NCBI GenBank assembly: GCA_028583685.1
Contig: JAMXIF010000058.1
Span: 14,094,485 to 14,158,484, forward strand
Length of the DNA: 64,000 bases
Origin: Petaurus breviceps papuanus
Taxonomy: Eukaryota > Chordata > Mammalia > Diprotodontia > Petauridae
Reading direction: 5' to 3'
Of this stretch, positions 61,896 to 64,000 are shown in pieces (position 1 is the first letter of the stretch; each line of letters opens with the position of its first letter). Under the pieces are notes generated by a model. It saw only the letters and a list, made by a program, of their open reading frames with translations. It did no database searches and was not told the origin of the DNA. A program made the position numbers and the translations under genes.

Positions 61896-63479
61896 AATTT
61901 TTTTATTTTTGAACTTAAATAAAAGAAGCTAATAAAATAAAAATTTTGGTAAAATAAAAGTAGCTTCTATATACATTATGAAACAGGAGAGATTGTACAT
62001 GAAACTGTAAATTACATAAAGCTTTTTCTTTTAAGCATGTAATAAATTCAACATATAACTTTGGTCTCGTGATATTAAAAAGATGGACTTTGGTAGCAGC
62101 AAGCAGTTTGGGACCAATGAAAGCAATGCACCTTTTTTTTTTTTCCAAATGCAGGGCAAGTCTATCTTCTCTCTGTTGTCAATCAGTCCTTGACCCCATC
62201 CAATTTCATGTCCTTATCTGGCAATATATGATTTCATCATTTTGTTTTCATAAAGCAGATGGTGACTCATAAATTTTGAATTCTTAAATATTTCACTATT
62301 TGGGGGAGCAACCCAATTAGTACAATGCCATCTACAACTCAAAACCATTTGGAAAAACCTCCCACAATCAGTTTTATGGTGGGTTTTTTGGTCAAGACCT
62401 GTGTTTTCATCAGAACAGAGACCTTTATACTAATGCAGAGAGGGAAACCATCTCTAATTTGTAGTCCTGGACAGCTATCTAGTCAATACTACCCATGGTC
62501 ACTCAGCTAGGATATGTTCAGAGCTAAGGCTCTTGCTCCATCAATCAGGACATCTACTAGAGCAGTAGAATGTCAGTGTGCATACCCCTGTTTTACTGAA
62601 GTTTTAACTGAATATTTGATGAAATTCCTGAACAGTTATTTCTGGTCAGTCCCTTGCATCCCTGGAGCTTATATCACTGTAACACATTGATGGGAAACAC
62701 TTTGTTATAAAACTTTTCACTCAAAAGAGAGGCTATGATATTTTTTTTCTTTGCCTCTTCGTCAGTTGTGGATCAAAAAGGATATGGAACCTATTATACA
62801 AAATATTTTCCAAAAGACTTGTGATGCATAGTATTCTGGACTGCAGAATGTTACCAGTATAAATGTTGGTTGGGTGTGGTTGGATCTGTTGTTAACACTG
62901 GACATCAGTACAATGCTGCCTACAACCCTAATGCTATTTTTGCTACAATGCTTGGGGCAGCTCAGGCACATCTGTAGGCTGTCTACTAAGAAAGTAGGAT
63001 CCTCATGGAGATGGGAGAGTAGCCTGGGAGCAAGCATCTCCTACTATAACTGAGATGTTGTGAGAAATGACTGCTCACCAAGGGCAAAGGAAAACATCTT
63101 ATCTTACCTTCGCCCTGGGTCTTCTCCCTGAGGGTACTCTGCAGCACACAGAAATTAGGGGGGAGCTTGGCTGGGATTTTCCTTAAGGAATCTGAGCAGG
63201 GTTTCCCAATGTCCTTGTGAGTTACTAGGGAGTGCTACAGAGATACAGGGCAGAGTTTCACAGAATTTGAAGAGAATTCAGTTGCCACCTAGTCTCATAG
63301 ACCAGACTAGATCAGAGAGTATCTCAATACACTAAGACACATATAGTACAAGTAGTTACCTCCAGCTTTTGCTTTAAAATCTCCATTAAGGCTGACCATT
63401 CTATCGCTCTAAGGAGCTCATTCCAATTTTGAGTGGCTCAAACTTAAATCTGCCTCCTTGTCCCAGAACTATATGACTT

Positions 63480-63660
63480 GCCCAGAGTCTGTCAGAAAGA
63501 ATGCTAGACTTAGCAAGAAGACCAGGGTTCCAATTCTGACAAACTCATCAAACTTTTCTGAGTCTCAATTTCCTCATCTATAAAATGGGGATATTAACAC
63601 CTGACCTACCAACTGCAGAATTGTTGTAAGGAAAGTCTTCTGTAAACCTTAAGAGTAATT
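63480..63660 (+). repeat. MIR-type SINE
   Basis: It has gaatgctagacttagcaaga, tctcaatttcctcatctata and aaaatggggatattaacacc. It is old. Confidence 0.7.
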
Positions 63661-64000
63661 ACTAAAAAGCAAATCCACTTTAAATCTCCATATTTTGATC
63701 ACAAACAAAGACCCAAGCTCCCAGAACCCAGTTCCCCAAGTGCCATCCAGCACTACCCACTCCATTCCAATTTCCCCGCTCCCAACATTCCAAATGCTGC
63801 ATCACTCTCATAGATCTTCTCTTACTATGTTAAGGGGCATGGTCTTCCTGCCACTACAATTGGCGGATGGGGTGCAACCCTAAGCCCAAGGAAACACAGA
63901 GCCAGTCAATTTGCGAAATAGAATGAGAATGCAGAAGGGTGGTACAGCAGGGAGACCGGGTGTGTCCAATGGGCACAGTTTGGACTGGGAGTATAGCTAG

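Larger units (their letters stand above)
33994..64000 (-). other. PODXL: PODXL intron 1 (partial)
   Basis: About 30 kb upstream of the first mucin exon with no CpG island and no signal-peptide exon, so the promoter and exon 1 lie beyond 64000. The interval is filled with SINEs, L2 and L1 fragments and small DNA elements, listed separately. The stretches between them (for example 40100-41300, 41900-42600, 51500-53000, 59650-60600, 61200-61690 and 62000-63240) show no gene I can support. All open frames here are short and overlap in several frames. Confidence 0.8.

Overview
This is an ordinary vertebrate nuclear locus, almost certainly from a marsupial. It is AT-rich and CpG-poor, its genes are split by introns, and it is full of marsupial-type tRNA/CORE SINEs (consensus start like ggcagctaggtggcacagtg), MIR and L2 relics, L1 3' ends and small hAT or Tc1/mariner-like non-autonomous elements. 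The abundance of WSINE1-like copies hints at an Australian marsupial, but the species cannot be fixed from this window.

Two protein-coding genes lie tail to tail. On the + strand are the last two coding exons of MKLN1 (muskelin), 2863-2917 and 7668-7789. They are followed by a long repeat-poor stretch that I read as a 3'UTR of about 9.3 kb, ending near 17.1 kb. On the - strand is most of PODXL (podocalyxin). Seven coding exons run from 33993 down to the stop at 26446, and all splice phases agree. They give about 488 residues: a Ser/Thr-rich mucin domain, a four-cysteine domain, a transmembrane helix and a cytoplasmic tail ending in DTHL. A PODXL 3'UTR of about 6.1 kb is proposed to end near 20.3 kb, leaving about 3.2 kb between the two transcripts. 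MKLN1 and PODXL are also convergent neighbours on human chromosome 7q32, so this is conserved synteny.

From 33994 to the end (about 30 kb) I see only the first intron of PODXL; the signal-peptide exon must lie beyond 64000. The intron holds many SINEs, L2 and L1 fragments, a complete 389-bp element with TA duplications and Tc1/mariner-like ends (37942-38330), and a partial palindromic hAT-like MITE.

The two genes are unrelated in function. Muskelin is a kelch-repeat member of the CTLH/GID ubiquitin ligase. Podocalyxin is an anti-adhesive sialomucin of podocytes, endothelium and stem cells. I found no tRNA, rRNA, CRISPR array or intact autonomous mobile element. The points most worth a second look are a 24-bp coding minisatellite in the PODXL mucin exon, the 389-bp TA-flanked MITE, a young SINE subfamily with intact pol III boxes, and the narrow convergent-gene boundary. 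No new biological system is evident.
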